From Bedellia somnulentella (lineage: Eukaryota; Arthropoda; Insecta; Lepidoptera; Bedelliidae): a DNA stretch of 64,000 bases. Made by a program: the position numbers and the translations under genes. Numbering within the stretch: position 1 is the stretch's first letter; the number at the start of each line of letters is the position of its first letter. The notes beneath the pieces were generated by a model. The model was not told where the DNA came from and did no database searches. It saw nothing but the letters and a program-made list of their open reading frames with translations. Location: the NCBI GenBank assembly GCA_963576735.1, contig OY755170.1, positions 11,578,567 to 11,642,566 on the forward strand, given 5' to 3'. Below are positions 32,701 to 46,828 of the stretch, one piece after another.

Positions 32701-35700
32701 ACTATTGGGCCTACATCGGTGTTTAGGCACTCAAAAGATCGGATTAAGCGAAAGCTATCAAATACAATAGAAAAAGTGGGCAGTTCGCCTACAAAAAATT
32801 AAAAATAATTAATTTTAAATTTTTGAGATTTTGTCACTAACTATTGGGCCTATATCGGTGTTTAGGCACTCAAAAGATCGGATTAAGCGAAAGCTATCAA
32901 ATACAATAGAAAAAAGTGGCAGTTCGCCTACAAAAAATTAAAAATAAGTAATTTTCAATTTTTTGAGATTTTCTCACTAACTATTGGGCCTACATCGGTC
33001 TTTAGGCACTCAAAAGATCGGATTAAGCGAAAGCTATCAAATACAATAGAAAAAGTGGCAGTTCGCCTACAAAAAATTAAAAATAATTAATTTTCAATTT
33101 TTGAGATTTTCTCACTAACTATTGGGCCTACATCGGTGTTTAGGCACTCAAAAGATCGGATTTAGCGAAAGCTATGAAATACAATAGAAAAAAGTGGCAG
33201 TTCGCCTACAAAAAAGTAAAAATAATTAATTTTTAATTTTTTGAGATTTTCTCACAAACTATTAGGCCTATATCGGTGTTTAGGCACTCAAAAGATCGGA
33301 TTAAGCGAAAGCTATCAAATACAATAGAAAAAGTGGCAGTTCGCCTACAAAAAATTAAAAATAATTAATTTTCAATTTTTGAGATTTTCTCACTAACTAT
33401 TGGGCCTACATCGGTCTTTAGGCACTCAAAAGATCGGATTAAGCGAAAGCTATCAAATACAATAGAAAAAAGTGGCAGTTCGCCTACAAAAAATTAAAAA
33501 TAATTAATTTTCAATTTTTTGAGATTTTCTCACTAACTATTGGGCCTATATCGATGTTTAGGCACTCAAAGATCGGATTAAGCGAAAGCTATCAAAAACA
33601 ATAGAAAAAAGTGGCAGTTCGCCTACAAAAAATTAAAAATAATTAATTTTCAATTTTTTGAGATTTTCTCACTAACTATTGGCCTACATCGGTGTTTAGG
33701 CACTCAAAAGATCGGATTAAGCGAAAGCTATCAAATACAATAGAAAAAAGTGGCAGTTCGCCTACAAAAAATTAAAAATAAATAATTTTCAATTTTTTGA
33801 GATTTTTTCACAAACTATTGGGCCTATATCGGTGTATAGGCACTCAAAAAATCGGATTAAGTGAAAGCTATCAAATACAATAGAAAAAGTGGCAGTTCGC
33901 CTACAAAAAATTAAAAATAATTAATTTTCAATTTTTTGAGATTTTGTCACTAACTATTGGGCCTATATCGGTGTTTAGGCACTCAAAAGATCGGATTAAG
34001 CGAAAGCTATCAAATACAATAGAAAAAAGTGGCAGTTCGCCTACAAAAAAATTAAAAATAATTAATTTTCAATTTTTTGAGATTTTCTCACAAACTATTA
34101 GGCCTATATCGGTGTTTAGGCACTCAAAAGATCGGATTAAGCGAAAGCTATCAAATACAATAGAAAAAGTGGCAGTTTGCCTACAAAAAATTAAAAATAA
34201 TTAATTTTCAATTTTTGAGATTTTCTCACTAACTATTGGGCCTACATCGGTCTTTAGGCACTCAAAAGATCGGATTAAGCGAAAGCTATCAAATACAATA
34301 GAAAAAAAGTGGCAGTTCGTCTACAAAAAATTAAAATAAGTAATTTTCAATTTTTTGAGATTTTCTCACTAACTATTGGGCCTACATCGGTCTTTAGGCA
34401 CTCAAAAGATCGGATTAAGCGAAAGCTATCAAAACAATAGAAAAAAGTGGCAGTTCGCCTACAAAAAATTAAAAATAAGTAATTTCAATTTTTTGAGATT
34501 TTTCTCACTAACTATTGGGCCTACATCGGTCTTTAGGCACTCAAAAGATCGGATTAAGCGAAAGCTATCAAATACAATAGAAAAAAGTGGCAGTTCGCCT
34601 ACAAAAAATTAAAAATAATTAATTTTCAATTTTTTGAGATTTTCTCACTAACTATTGGGCCTATATCGATGTTTAGGCACTCAAAAGATCGGATTAAGCG
34701 AAAGCTATCCAATACAATAGAAAAAAGTGGCAGTTCGTCTACAAAAAATTAAAAATAATTAATTTTCAATTTTTTGAGATTTTCTCACTAACTATTGGGC
34801 CTATATCGGTGTTTAGGCACTCAAAAGATCGGATTAAGCGAAAGCTATCAAATACAATAGAAAAAAGTGGCAGTTCGCCTACAAAAAAGTAAAATAATAA
34901 ATTTTTAATTTTTGAGATTTTCTCACTAAATATTGGGCCTATATCGGTGTTTAGGCACTCAACAGATCGGATTAAGCGAAAGCTATCAAATACAATAGAA
35001 AAAAGTGGCAGTTCGCCTACAAAAAAATAAAAAAGTTAATTTAAATTTTTTGAGATTTTCTCACTAACTATTGGGCCTACATCGGTGTTTAGACACTCAA
35101 AAGATCGGATTAAGCGAAAGCTATCAAATACAATAGAAAAAAGTGGCAGTTCGCCTACAAAAAATTAAAAATAAATAATTTTCAATTTTTTGAGATTTTC
35201 TCACTAACTATTGGGCCTACATCGGGTCTTTAGGCACTCAAAAGATCGGATTAAGCGAAAGCTATCAAATACAATAGAAAAAAGTGGCAGTTCGCCTACA
35301 AAAAATTAAAAATAATTAATTTTCAATTTTTTGAGATTTTCTCAAAACTATTGGGCCTATATCGATTTTTAGGCTCTCAAAAGATCGGATTAAGCGAAAG
35401 CTATCAAAAACAATAGAAAAAAGTGGCAGTTCGCCTACAAAAAATTAAAAAAAATTAAGTAATTTTCAATTTTTTGAGATTTTCTCACTAACTATTGGGC
35501 CTACATCGGTCTTTAGGCACTCAAAAGATCGGATTAAGCGAAAGCTATCAAATACAATAGAAAAAAGTGGCAGTTCGCCTACAAAAAATTAAAAATAATT
35601 AATTTTCAATTATTTGAGATTTTCTCACTAACTATTGGGCCTATATCGGTGTTTAGGCACTCAAAAGATCGGATTAAGCGAAAGCTATCAAATACAATAG

Positions 35701-37475
35701 AAAAAAGTGGCAGTTCGCCTACAAAAAATGAAAAATAATTAATTTTCAATTTTTTTAAGATTTTCTCACTAACTATTGGGCCTATATCGGTGTTTAGGCA
35801 CTCAAAAGATCGGATTAAGCGAAAGTTATGAAATACAATAGAAAAAAGTGGCAGTTCGCCTACAAAAAATTAAAAATAATTAATTTTCAATTATTTGAGA
35901 TTTTCTCACTAACTATTGGGCCTATATCGGTGTTTAGGCACTCAAAAGATCGGATTAAGCGAAAGCTATCAAAAACAATAGAAAAAAGTGGCAGTTCGCC
36001 TCCAAAAAATTAAAAAAAAATTAATTATCAATTTTTTGAGATTTTCACACTAACTATTGGGCCTACATCGGTGTTTAGGCACTCAAAAGATCGGATTAAG
36101 CGAAAGCTATCAAATACAATAGAAAAAAGTGGCAGTTCGCCTACAAAAAATTAAAAATAATTAATTTTTAATTTTTTGAGATTTTCTCACAAACTATTGG
36201 GCCTATATCGGTGTTTAGGCACTCAAAAGATCGGATAAAGCGAAAGCTATCAAATACAATTGAAAAAGTGGCAGTTCGCCTACAAAAAATTAAAAATAAT
36301 TAATTTTCAATTTTTTGAGATTTTGTCACTAACTATTGGGCCTATATCGGTGTTTAGGCACTCAAAAGATCGGATTAAGCGAAAGCTATCAAATACAATA
36401 GAAAAAAGTGGCAGTTCGCCTACAAAAAAATAAAAATAATTAATTTTCAATTTTTTGAGATTTTCTCACAAACTATTAGGTCTATATCGGTGTTTAGGCA
36501 CTCAAAAGATCGGATTAAGCGAAAGCTATCAAATACAATAGAAAAAAGTGGCAGTTCGCCTACAAAAAATTAAAAATAATTAATTTTCAATTTTTTGAGA
36601 TTTTCTCACAAACTATTAGGTCTATATCGGTGTTTAGGCACTCAAAAGATCGGATTAAGCGAAAGCTATCAATTACAATAGAAAAAAAGTGGCAGTTCGC
36701 CTACAAAAAATTAAAAATAAGTAATTTTCAATTTTTTGAGATTTTCTCACTAACTATTGGGCCTACATCGGTCTTTAGGCACTCAAAGATCGGATTAAGC
36801 GAAAGCTATCAAATACAATAGAAAAAAGTGGCAGTTCGCCTACAAAAAATTAAAAATAATTAATTTTCAATTTTTTGAGATTTTCTCACTAACTATTGGG
36901 CCTATATCGATGTTTAGGCACTCAAAAGATCGGATTAAGCGAAAGCTATCAAATACAATAGAAAAAGTGGCAGTTCGCCTACAAAAAATTAAAAATAATT
37001 AATTTTCAATTTTTTGAGATTTTGTCACTAACTATTGGGCCTATATCGGTGTTTAGGCACTCAAAAGATCGGATTAAGCGAAAGCTATCAAATACAATAG
37101 AAAAAAGTGGCAGTTCGCCTACAAAAAATTAAAAATAAGTAATTTTCAATTTTTTGAGATTTTCTCACTAACTATTGGGCCTACATCGGTCTTTAGGCAC
37201 TCAAAAGATCGGATTAAGCGAAAGCTATCAAATACAATAGAAAAAAGTGGCAGTTCGCCTACAAAAAAATAAAAAAATAATTTTCAATTTTTTGAGATTT
37301 TCTCACTAACTATTGGGCCTACATCGGTGTTTAGACACTCAAAAGATCGGATTAAGCGAAAACTATCAAATACAATAGAAAAAAGTGGCAGTTCGCCTAC
37401 AAGAAACTAAAAATAATTAATTTTCATTTTTTTGAGATTTTCTCACTAAATATTGGGCCTATATCGGTGTTTAGG

Positions 37476-40400
37476 CACTCGACAGATCGGATTAAGCGAA
37501 AGCTACCAAATACAATAGAAAAAGTGGCAGTTCGCCTACAAAAAAATAAAAAAAAATAATTTTAAATTTTTTGAGATTTTCTCACTAAATATTGGGCCTA
37601 TATCGGTGTTTAGGCACTCAAAAGATCGGATTAAGCGAAAGCTATCAAATACAATAGAAAAAAGTGGCAGTTCGCCTATAAAAAAATAAAAATAATTAAT
37701 TTTCAATTTTTTGAGATTTTCTCACTAAATTTTGGGCCTATATCGGTGTTTAGGCACTCAAAAGATCGGATTAAGCGAAAGCTATCAAATACAATAGAAA
37801 AAAGTGGCAGTTCGCCTACAAAAAAATAAAAAAAATTAATTTTCAATTTTTTGAGATTTTCTCACTAACTATTGGGCCTACATCGGTGTTTAGACACTCA
37901 AAAGATCGGATTAAGCGAAAGCTATCAAATACAATAGAAAAAGTGGCAGTTCGCCTACAAAAAATTAAAATAATTAATTTTCAATTTTTGAGATTTTCTC
38001 ACAAACAATTGGGCCTATATCGGTGTTTAGGCACTCAAAAGATCGGATTAAGCGAAAGCTATCAATTACAATAGAAAAAAGTGGCAGTTCGTCTACAAAA
38101 AATTAAAAATAATTAATTTTCAATTTTTTGAGATTTTTTCACTAACTATTGGGCCCTATATCGGTGTTTAGGCACTCAAAAGATCGGATTAAGCGAAGCT
38201 ATCAAATACAATAGAAAAAAGTGGCAGTTCGCCTACAAAAAAATAAAAAAAATTAATTTTCAATTTTTTGAGATTTTCTCACTAACTATTGGGCCTACAT
38301 CGGTGTTTAGACACTCAAAAGATCGGATTAAGCGAAAACTATCAAATACAATAGAAAAAAGTGGCAGTTCGCCTACAAGAAACTAAAAATAATTAATTTT
38401 CATTTTTTTGAGATTTTCTCACTAAATATTGGGCCTATATCGGTGTTTAGGCACTCGACAGATCGGATTAAGCGAAAGCTACCAAATACAATAGAAAAAG
38501 TGGCAGTTCGCCTACAAAAAAATAAAAAAAATTAATTTTCAATTTTTTGAGATTTTCTCACTAAATATTGTGCCTATATCAGTGTTTAGGCACTCAAAAG
38601 ATCGGATTAAGCGAAAGCTATCAAATACAATAGAAAAAAGTGGCAGTTCGCCTACAAAAAATTAAAAATAATTAATTTTCAATTTTTTGAGATTTTCTCA
38701 CTAACTATTGGGCCTATATCGGTGTTTAGGCACTCAAAAGATCGGATTAAGCGAAAGCTATTAAATACAATAGAAAAAAGTGGCAGTTCGCCTATAAAAA
38801 AATAAAAATAATTAATTTTCAATTTTTTGAGATTTTCTCACTAAATTTTGGGCCTATATCGGTGTTTAGGCACTCAAAAGATCGGATTAAGCGAAAGCTA
38901 TCAAATACAATAGAAAAAAGTGGCAGATCGCCTACAAAAAATTAAAAAAAAAAAATTTTCAATTTTTTGAGATTTTCTCACTTACTATTGGGCCTACATC
39001 GGTGTTTAGGCACTTCAAAAGATCGGATTAAGCGAAAGCTATCCAATACAATAGAAAAAAGTGGCAGTTCGCCTACAAAAAATTAAAAATAATTAATTTT
39101 CAATTTTTTGAGATTTTCTCACTAACTATTGGGCCTACATCGGTGTTTAGGCACTCAAAAGATCGGATTTAGCGAAAGCTATGAAATACAATAGAAAAAA
39201 GTGGCAGTTCGCCTACAAAAAAGTAAAAATAATTAAATTTTAATTTTTTGAGATTTTCCCACTAACTATTGGGCCTTTATCGGTGTTGAGGAACTCAAAA
39301 GATCGGATTAAGCGAAAGCTATCAAATACAATAGAAAAAAGTGGCAGTTCGCCTACAAAAAATTAAAAATAATTTATTTTCAATTTTTTGAGATTTTCTC
39401 ACTAACTATTGGGCCTATATCGGTGTTTAGGCACTCAAAAGATCGGATTAAGCGAAAGCTACCAAATACAATAGAAAAAGTGGCAGTTCGCCTACAAAAA
39501 AATAAAAAAAATTAATTTTCAATTTTTTGAGATTTTCTCACTAAATATTGTGCCTATATCAGTGTTTAGGCACTCAAAAGATCGGATTAAGCGAAAGCTA
39601 TCAAATACAATAGAAAAAAGTGGCAGTTCGCCTACAAAAAATTAAAAATAATTAATTTTCAATTTTTGAGATTTTCTCACTAACTATTGGGCCTATATCG
39701 GTGTTTAGGCACTCAAAAGATCGGATTAAGCGAAAGCTATTAAATACAATAGAAAAAAGTGGCAGTTCGCCTATAAAAAAATAAAAATAATTAATTCAAT
39801 TTTTTGAGATTTTCTCACTAAATTTTGGGCCTATATCGGTGTTTAGGCACTCAAAAGATCGGATTAAGCGAAAGCTATCAAATACAATAGAAAAAAGTGG
39901 CAGATCGCCTACAAAAAATTAAAAAAAAAAAATTTCAATTTTTTGAGATTTTCTCACTTACTATTGGGCCTACATCGGTGTTTAGGCACTCAAAAGATCG
40001 GATTAAGCGAAAGCTATCCAATACAATAGAAAAAAGTGGCAGTTCGCCTACAAAAAATTAAAAATAATTAATTTTCAATTTTTTGAGATTTTCTCACTAA
40101 CTATTGGGCCTACATCGGTGTTTAGGCACTCAAAAGATCGGATTTAGCGAAAGCTATGAAATACAATAGAAAAAAGTGGCAGTTCGCCTACAAAAAAGTA
40201 AAAATAATTAAATTTTAATTTTTTGAGATTTTCCCACTAACTATTGGGCCTTTATCGGTGTTGAGGAACTCAAAAGATCGGATTAAGCGAAAGCTATCAA
40301 ATACAATAGAAAAAAGTGGCAGTTCGCCTACAAAAAATTAAAAATAATTTATTTTCAATTTTTTGAGATTTTCTCACTAACTATTGGGCCTATATCGGTG

Positions 40401-40690
40401 TTTAGGCACTCAAAAGATCGGATTAAGCGAAAGCTATCAAATCCAATAGAAAAAAGTGGCAGTTCGCCTACATAAAAGTAAAAATAATTAATTTTTAATT
40501 TTTTGAGATTTTCTCACTAACTATTGGGCCTACATCGGTGTTTAGACACTCAAAAGATCGGATTAAGCGAAAACTATCAAATACAATAGAAAAAAGTGGC
40601 AGTTCGCCTACAAGAAACTAAAAATAATTAATTTTCATTTTTTTGAGATTTTCTCACTAAATATTGGGCCTATATCGGTGTTTAGGCACT
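37476..40690. repeat. Seven-unit duplication in the satellite
   Basis: Shared variants recur about 975-980 bp apart: actcgacag at 37,476 and 38,452, attgtgcctatatcagtg at 38,570 and 39,550, and ttcccactaac at 39,256 and 40,231. Confidence 0.75.
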
Positions 40691-41245
40691 CGACAGATCG
40701 GATTAAGCGAAAGCTACCAAATACAATAGAAAAAGTGGCAGTTCGCCTACAAAAAAATAAAAAAAATTAATTTTCAATTTTTTGAGATTTTCTCACTAAA
40801 TATTGGGCCTATATCGGTGTTTAGGCACTCAAAAGATCGGATTAAGCGAAAGCTATCAAATACAATAGAAAAAAGTGGCAGTTCGCCTATAAAAAAATAA
40901 AAATAATTAATTTTCAATTTTTTGAGATTTTTTCACTAAATTTTGGGCCTATATCGGTGTTTAGGCACTCAAAAGATCGGATTAAGCGAAAGCTATCAAA
41001 TACAATAGAAAAAAGTGGCAGTTCGCCTACAAAAAAATAAAAAAAATTAATTTTCAATTTTTTGAGATTTTCTCACTAACTATTGGGCCTACATCGGTGT
41101 TTAGACACTCAAAAGATCGGATTAAGCGAAAACTATCAAATACAATAGAAAAAAGTGGCAGTTCGCCTACAAGAAACTAAAAATAATTAATTTTCATTTT
41201 TTTGAGATTTTCTCACTAAATATTGGGCCTATATCGGTGTTTAGG

Positions 41246-44200
41246 CACTCGACAGATCGGATTAAGCGAAAGCTACCAAATACAATAGAAAAAGTGGCAG
41301 TTCGCCTACAAAAAAATAAAAAAAATTAATTTTTAATTTTTTGAGATTTTCTCACTAAATATTGGGCCTATATCAGTGTTTAGGCACTCAAAAGATCGGA
41401 TTAAGCGAAAGCTATCAAATACAATAGAAAAAAGTGGCAGTTCGCCTACAAAAAATTAAAAATAATTAATTTTCAATTTTTTGAGATTTTCTCACTAACT
41501 ATTGGGCCTATATCGGTGTTTAGGCACTCAAAAGATCGGATTAAGCGAAAGCTATTAAATACAATAGAAAAAAGTGGCAGTTCGCCTATAAAAAAATAAA
41601 ATAATTAATTTTCAATTTTTTGAGATTTTCTCACTAAATTTTGGGCCTATATCGGTGTTTAGGCACTCAAAAGATCGGATTAAGCGAAAGCTATCAAATA
41701 CAATAGAAAAAAGTGGCAGATCGCCTACAAAAAATTAAAAAAAAATAATTTTCAATTTTTTGAGATTTTCTCACTTACTATTGGGCCTACATCGGTGTTT
41801 AGGCACTCAAAAGATCGGATTAAGCGAAAGCTATCCAATACAATAGAAAAAAGTGGCAGTTCGCCTACAAAAAATTAAAAATAATTAATTTTCAATTTTT
41901 TGAGATTTTCTCACTAACTATTGGGCCTACATCGGTGTTTAGGCACTCAAAAGATCGGATTTAGCGAAAGCTATGAAATACAATAGAAAAAAGTGGCAGT
42001 TCGCCTACAAAAACGTAAAAATAATTAATTTTTAATTTTTTGAGATTTTCCCACTAACTATTGGGCCTTTATCGGTGTTGAGGAACTCAAAAGATCGGAT
42101 TAAGCGAAAGCTATCAAATACAATAGAAAAAAGTGGCAGTTCGCCTACAAAAAATTAAAAATAATTTATTTTCAATTTTTTGAGATTTTCTCACTAACTA
42201 TTGGGCCTATATCGGTGTTTAGGCACTCAAAAGATCGGATTAAGCGAAAGCTATCAAATACAATAGAAAAAAGTGGCAGTTCGCCTACATAAAAGTAAAA
42301 ATAATTAATTTTTAATTTTTTGAGATTTTCTCACTAACTATTGGGCCTACATCGGTGTTTAGACACTCAAAAGATCGGATTAAGCGAAAACTATCAAATA
42401 CAATAGAAAAAAGTGGCAGTTCGCCTACAAGAAACTAAAAATAATTAATTTTCATTTTTTTGAGATTTTCTCACTAAATATTGGGCCTATATCGGTGTTT
42501 AGGCACTCGACAGATCGGATTAAGCGAAAGCTACCAAATACAATAGAAAAAGTGGCAGTTCGCCTACAAAAAAATAAAAAAAATTAATTTTCAATTTTTT
42601 GAGATTTTCTCACTAAATATTGGGCCTATATCGGTGTTTAGGCACTCAAAAGATCGGATTAAGCGAAAGCTATCAAATACAATAGAAAAAAGTGGCAGTT
42701 CGCCTATAAAAAAATAAAAATAATTAATTTTCAATTTTTTGAGATTTTCTCACTAAATTTTGGGCCTATATCGGTGTTTAGGCACTCAAAAGATCGGATT
42801 AAGCGAAAGCTATCAAATACAATAGAAAAAAGTGGCAGTTCGCCTAAAAAAAATAAAAAAAATTAATTTTCAATTTTTTGAGATTTTCTCACTAACTATT
42901 GGGCCTACATCGGTGTTTAGACACTCAAAAGATCGGATTAAGCGAAAACTATCAAATACAATAGAAAAAAGTGGCAGTTCGCCTACAAGAAATTAAAAAT
43001 AATTAATTTTCATTTTTTTGAGATTTTCTCACTAAATATTGGGCCTATATCGGTGTTTAGGCACTCGACAGATCGGATTAAGCGAAAGCTACCAAATACA
43101 ATAGAAAAAGTGGCAGTTCGCCTACAAAAAAATAAAAAAAATTAATTTTCAATTTTTTGAGATTTTCTCACTAAATATTGGGCCTATATCGGTGTTTAGG
43201 CACTCAAAAGATCGGATTAAGCGAAAGCTATCAAATACAATAGAAAAAAGTGGCAGTTCGCCTATAAAAAAATAAAAATAATTAATTTTCAATTTTTTGA
43301 GATTTTCTCACTAAATTTTGGGCCTATATCGGTGTTTAGGCACTCAAAAGATCGGATTAAGCGAAAGCTATCAAATACAATAGAAAAAAGTGGCAGTTCG
43401 CCTACAAAAAAATAAAAAAAATTAATTTTCAATTTTTTGAGATTTTCTCACTAACTATTGGGCCTACATCGGTGTTTAGACACTCAAAAGATCGGATTTA
43501 GCGAAAACTATCAAATACAATAGAAAAAAGTGGCAGTTCGCCTACAAGAAACTAAAAATAATTAATTTTCATTTTTTTGAGATTTTCTCACTAAATATTG
43601 GGCCTATATCGGTGTTTAGGCACTCGACAGATCGGATTAAGCGAAAGCTACCAAATACAATAGAAAAAGTGGCAGTTCGCCTACAAAAAAATAAAAAAAA
43701 TTAATTTTTAATTTTTTGAGATTTTCTCACTAAATATTGGGCCTATATCAGTGTTTAGGCACTCAAAAGATCGGATTAAGCGAAAGCTATCAAATACAAT
43801 AGAAAAAAGTGGCAGTTCGCCTACAAAAAATTAAAAATAATTAATTTTCAATTTTTTGAGATTTTCTCACTAACTATTGGGCCTATATCGGTGTTTAGGC
43901 ACTCAAAAGATCGGATTAAGCGAAAGCTATTAAATACAATAGAAAAAAGTGGCAGTTCGCCTATAAAAAAATAAAAATAATTAATTTTCAATTTTTTGAG
44001 ATTTTCTCACTAAATTTTGGGCCTATATCGGTGTTTAGGCACTCAAAAGATCGGATTAAGCGAAAGCTATCAAATACAATAGAAAAAAGTGGCAGATCGC
44101 CTACAAAAAATTAAAAAAAAATAATTTTCAATTTTTTGAGATTTTCTCACTTACTATTGGGCCTACATCGGTGTTTAGGCACTCAAAAGATCGGATTAAG

Positions 44201-45997
44201 CGAAAGCTATCCAATACAATAGAAAAAAGTGGCAGTTCGCCTACAAAAAATTAAAAATAATTAATTTTCAATTTTTTGAGATTTTCTCACTAACTATTGG
44301 GCCTACATCGGTGTTTAGGCACTCAAAAGATCGGATTTAGCGAAAGCTATGAAATACAATAGAAAAAAGTGGCAGTTCGCCTACAAAAACGTAAAAATAA
44401 TTAATTTTTAATTTTTTGAGATTTTCCCACTAACTATTGGGCCTTTATCGGTGTTGAGGAACTCAAAAGATCGGATTAAGCGAAAGCTATCAAATACAAT
44501 AGAAAAAAGTGGCAGTTCGCCTACAAAAAATTAAAAATAATTTATTTTCAATTTTTTGAGATTTTCTCACTAACTATTGGGCCTATATCGGTGTTTAGGC
44601 ACTCAAAAGATCGGATTAAGCGAAAGCTATCAAATACAATAGAAAAAAGTGGCAGTTCGCCTACATAAAAGTAAAAATAATTAATTTTTAATTTTTTGAG
44701 ATTTTCTCACTAACTATTGGGCCTACATCGGTGTTTAGACACTCAAAAGATCGGATTAAGCGAAAACTATCAAATACAATAGAAAAAAGTGGCAGTTCGC
44801 CTACAAGAAACTAAAAATAATTAATTTTCATTTTTTTGAGATTTTCTCACTAAATATTGGGCCTATATCGGTGTTTAGGCACTCGACAGATCGGATTAAG
44901 CGAAAGCTACCAAATACAATAGAAAAAGTGGCAGTTCGCCTACAAAAAAATAAAAAAAATTAATTTTCAATTTTTTGAGATTTTCTCACTAAATATTGGG
45001 CCTATATCGGTGTTTAGGCACTCAAAAGATCGGATTAAGCGAAAGCTATCAAATACAATAGAAAAAAGTGGCAGTTCGCCTATAAAAAAATAAAAATAAT
45101 TAATTTTCAATTTTTTGAGATTTTCTCACTAAATTTTGGGCCTATATCGGTGTTTAGGCACTCAAAAGATCGGATTAAGCGAAAGCTATCAAATACAATA
45201 GAAAAAAGTGGCAGTTCGCCTACAAAAAAATAAAAAAAATTAATTTTCAATTTTTTGAGATTTTCTCACTAACTATTGGGCCTACATCGGTGTTTAGACA
45301 CTCAAAAGATCGGATTAAGCGAAAACTATCAAATACAATAGAAAAAAGTGGCAGTTCGCCTACAAGAAATTAAAAATAATTAATTTTCATTTTTTTGAGA
45401 TTTTCTCACTAAATATTGGGCCTATATCGGTGTTTAGGCACTCGACAGATCGGATTAAGCGAAAGCTACCAAATACAATAGAAAAAGTGGCAGTTCGCCT
45501 ACAAAAAAATAAAAAAAAATAATTTTCAATTTTTTGAGATTTTCTCACTAAATATTGGGCCTATATCGGTGTTTAGGCACTCAAAAGATCGGATTAAGCG
45601 AAAGCTATCAAATACAATAGAAAAAAGTGGCAGTTCGCCTATAAAAAAATAAAAATAATTAATTTTCAATTTTTTGAGATTTTCTCACTAAATTTTGGGC
45701 CTATATCGGTGTTTAGGCACTCAAAAGATCGGATTAAGCGAAAGCTATCAAATACAATAGAAAAAAGTGGCAGTTCGCCTACAAAAAAATAAAAAAAATT
45801 AATTTTCAATTTTTTGAGATTTTCTCACTAACTATTGGGCCTACATCGGTGTTTAGACACTCAAAAGATCGGATTTAGCGAAAACTATCAAATACAATAG
45901 AAAAAAGTGGCAGTTCGCCTACAAGAAACTAAAAATAATTAATTTTCATTTTTTTGAGATTTTCTCACTAAATATTGGGCCTTTATCGGTGTTGAGG
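41246..45997. repeat. 17-unit higher-order repeat (2,376 bp), two copies
   Basis: The variant actcgacag lies at 41,246, 42,504, 43,062, 43,621, 44,880 and 45,439. The steps are 1,258, 558, 559, 1,259 and 559 bp, that is 9, 4, 4, 9 and 4 units. The 9+4+4 pattern gives a 2,375-2,376-bp period, confirmed by aaacgtaaaa at 42,011 and 44,387. The next expected position (45,997) is exactly where a different variant begins, so the block ends there. It is the clearest higher-order repeat in the array. Confidence 0.9.
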
Positions 45998-46828
45998 CAC
46001 TCAAAACATCGGATTAAGCGAAAGCTATCAAAAACAATAGAAAAAAGTGGCAGTTCGCCTCCAAAAAATTAAAAAAAAATTAATTTTCAATTTTTTGAGA
46101 TTTTCTCACTAACTATTGGGCCTACATCGGTGTTTAGGCACTCAAAAGATCGGATTAAGCGAAAGCTATCAAATACAATAGAAAAAAGTGGCAGTTCGCC
46201 TACAAAAAATTAAAAATAATTAATTTTTAATTTTTTGAGATTTTCTCACAAACTATTGGGCCTATATCGGTGTTTAGGCACTCAAAAGATCGGATAAAGC
46301 GAAAGCTATCAAATACAATAGAAAAAAGTGGCAGTTCGCCTACAAAAAAGTAAAAATAATTAATTTTTAATTTTTTGAGATTTTCTCACTAACTATTGGG
46401 CCTTTATCGGTGTTGAGGCACTCAAAAGATCGGATTAAGCGAAAGCTATCAAATACAATAGAAAAAAGTGGCAGTTCGCCTACAAAAAATTAAAAATAAT
46501 TAATTTTCATTTTTTGAGATTTTCTCACTAACTATTGGGCCTATATCGGTGTTTAGGCACTCAAAAGATCGGATTAAGCGAAAGCTATCAAATACAATAG
46601 AAAAAAGTGGCAGTTCGCCTACAAAAAAGTAAAAATAATTAATTTTTAATTTTTTGAGATTTTCTCACTAACTATTGGGCCTTTATCGGTGTTGAGGCAC
46701 TCAAAAGATCGGATTAAGCGAAAACTATCAAATACAATAGAAAAAAGTGGCAGTTTGCCTACAAGAAATTAAAAATAATTAATTTTCATTTTTTTGAGAT
46801 TTTCTCACTAACTATTGGGCCTATATCG

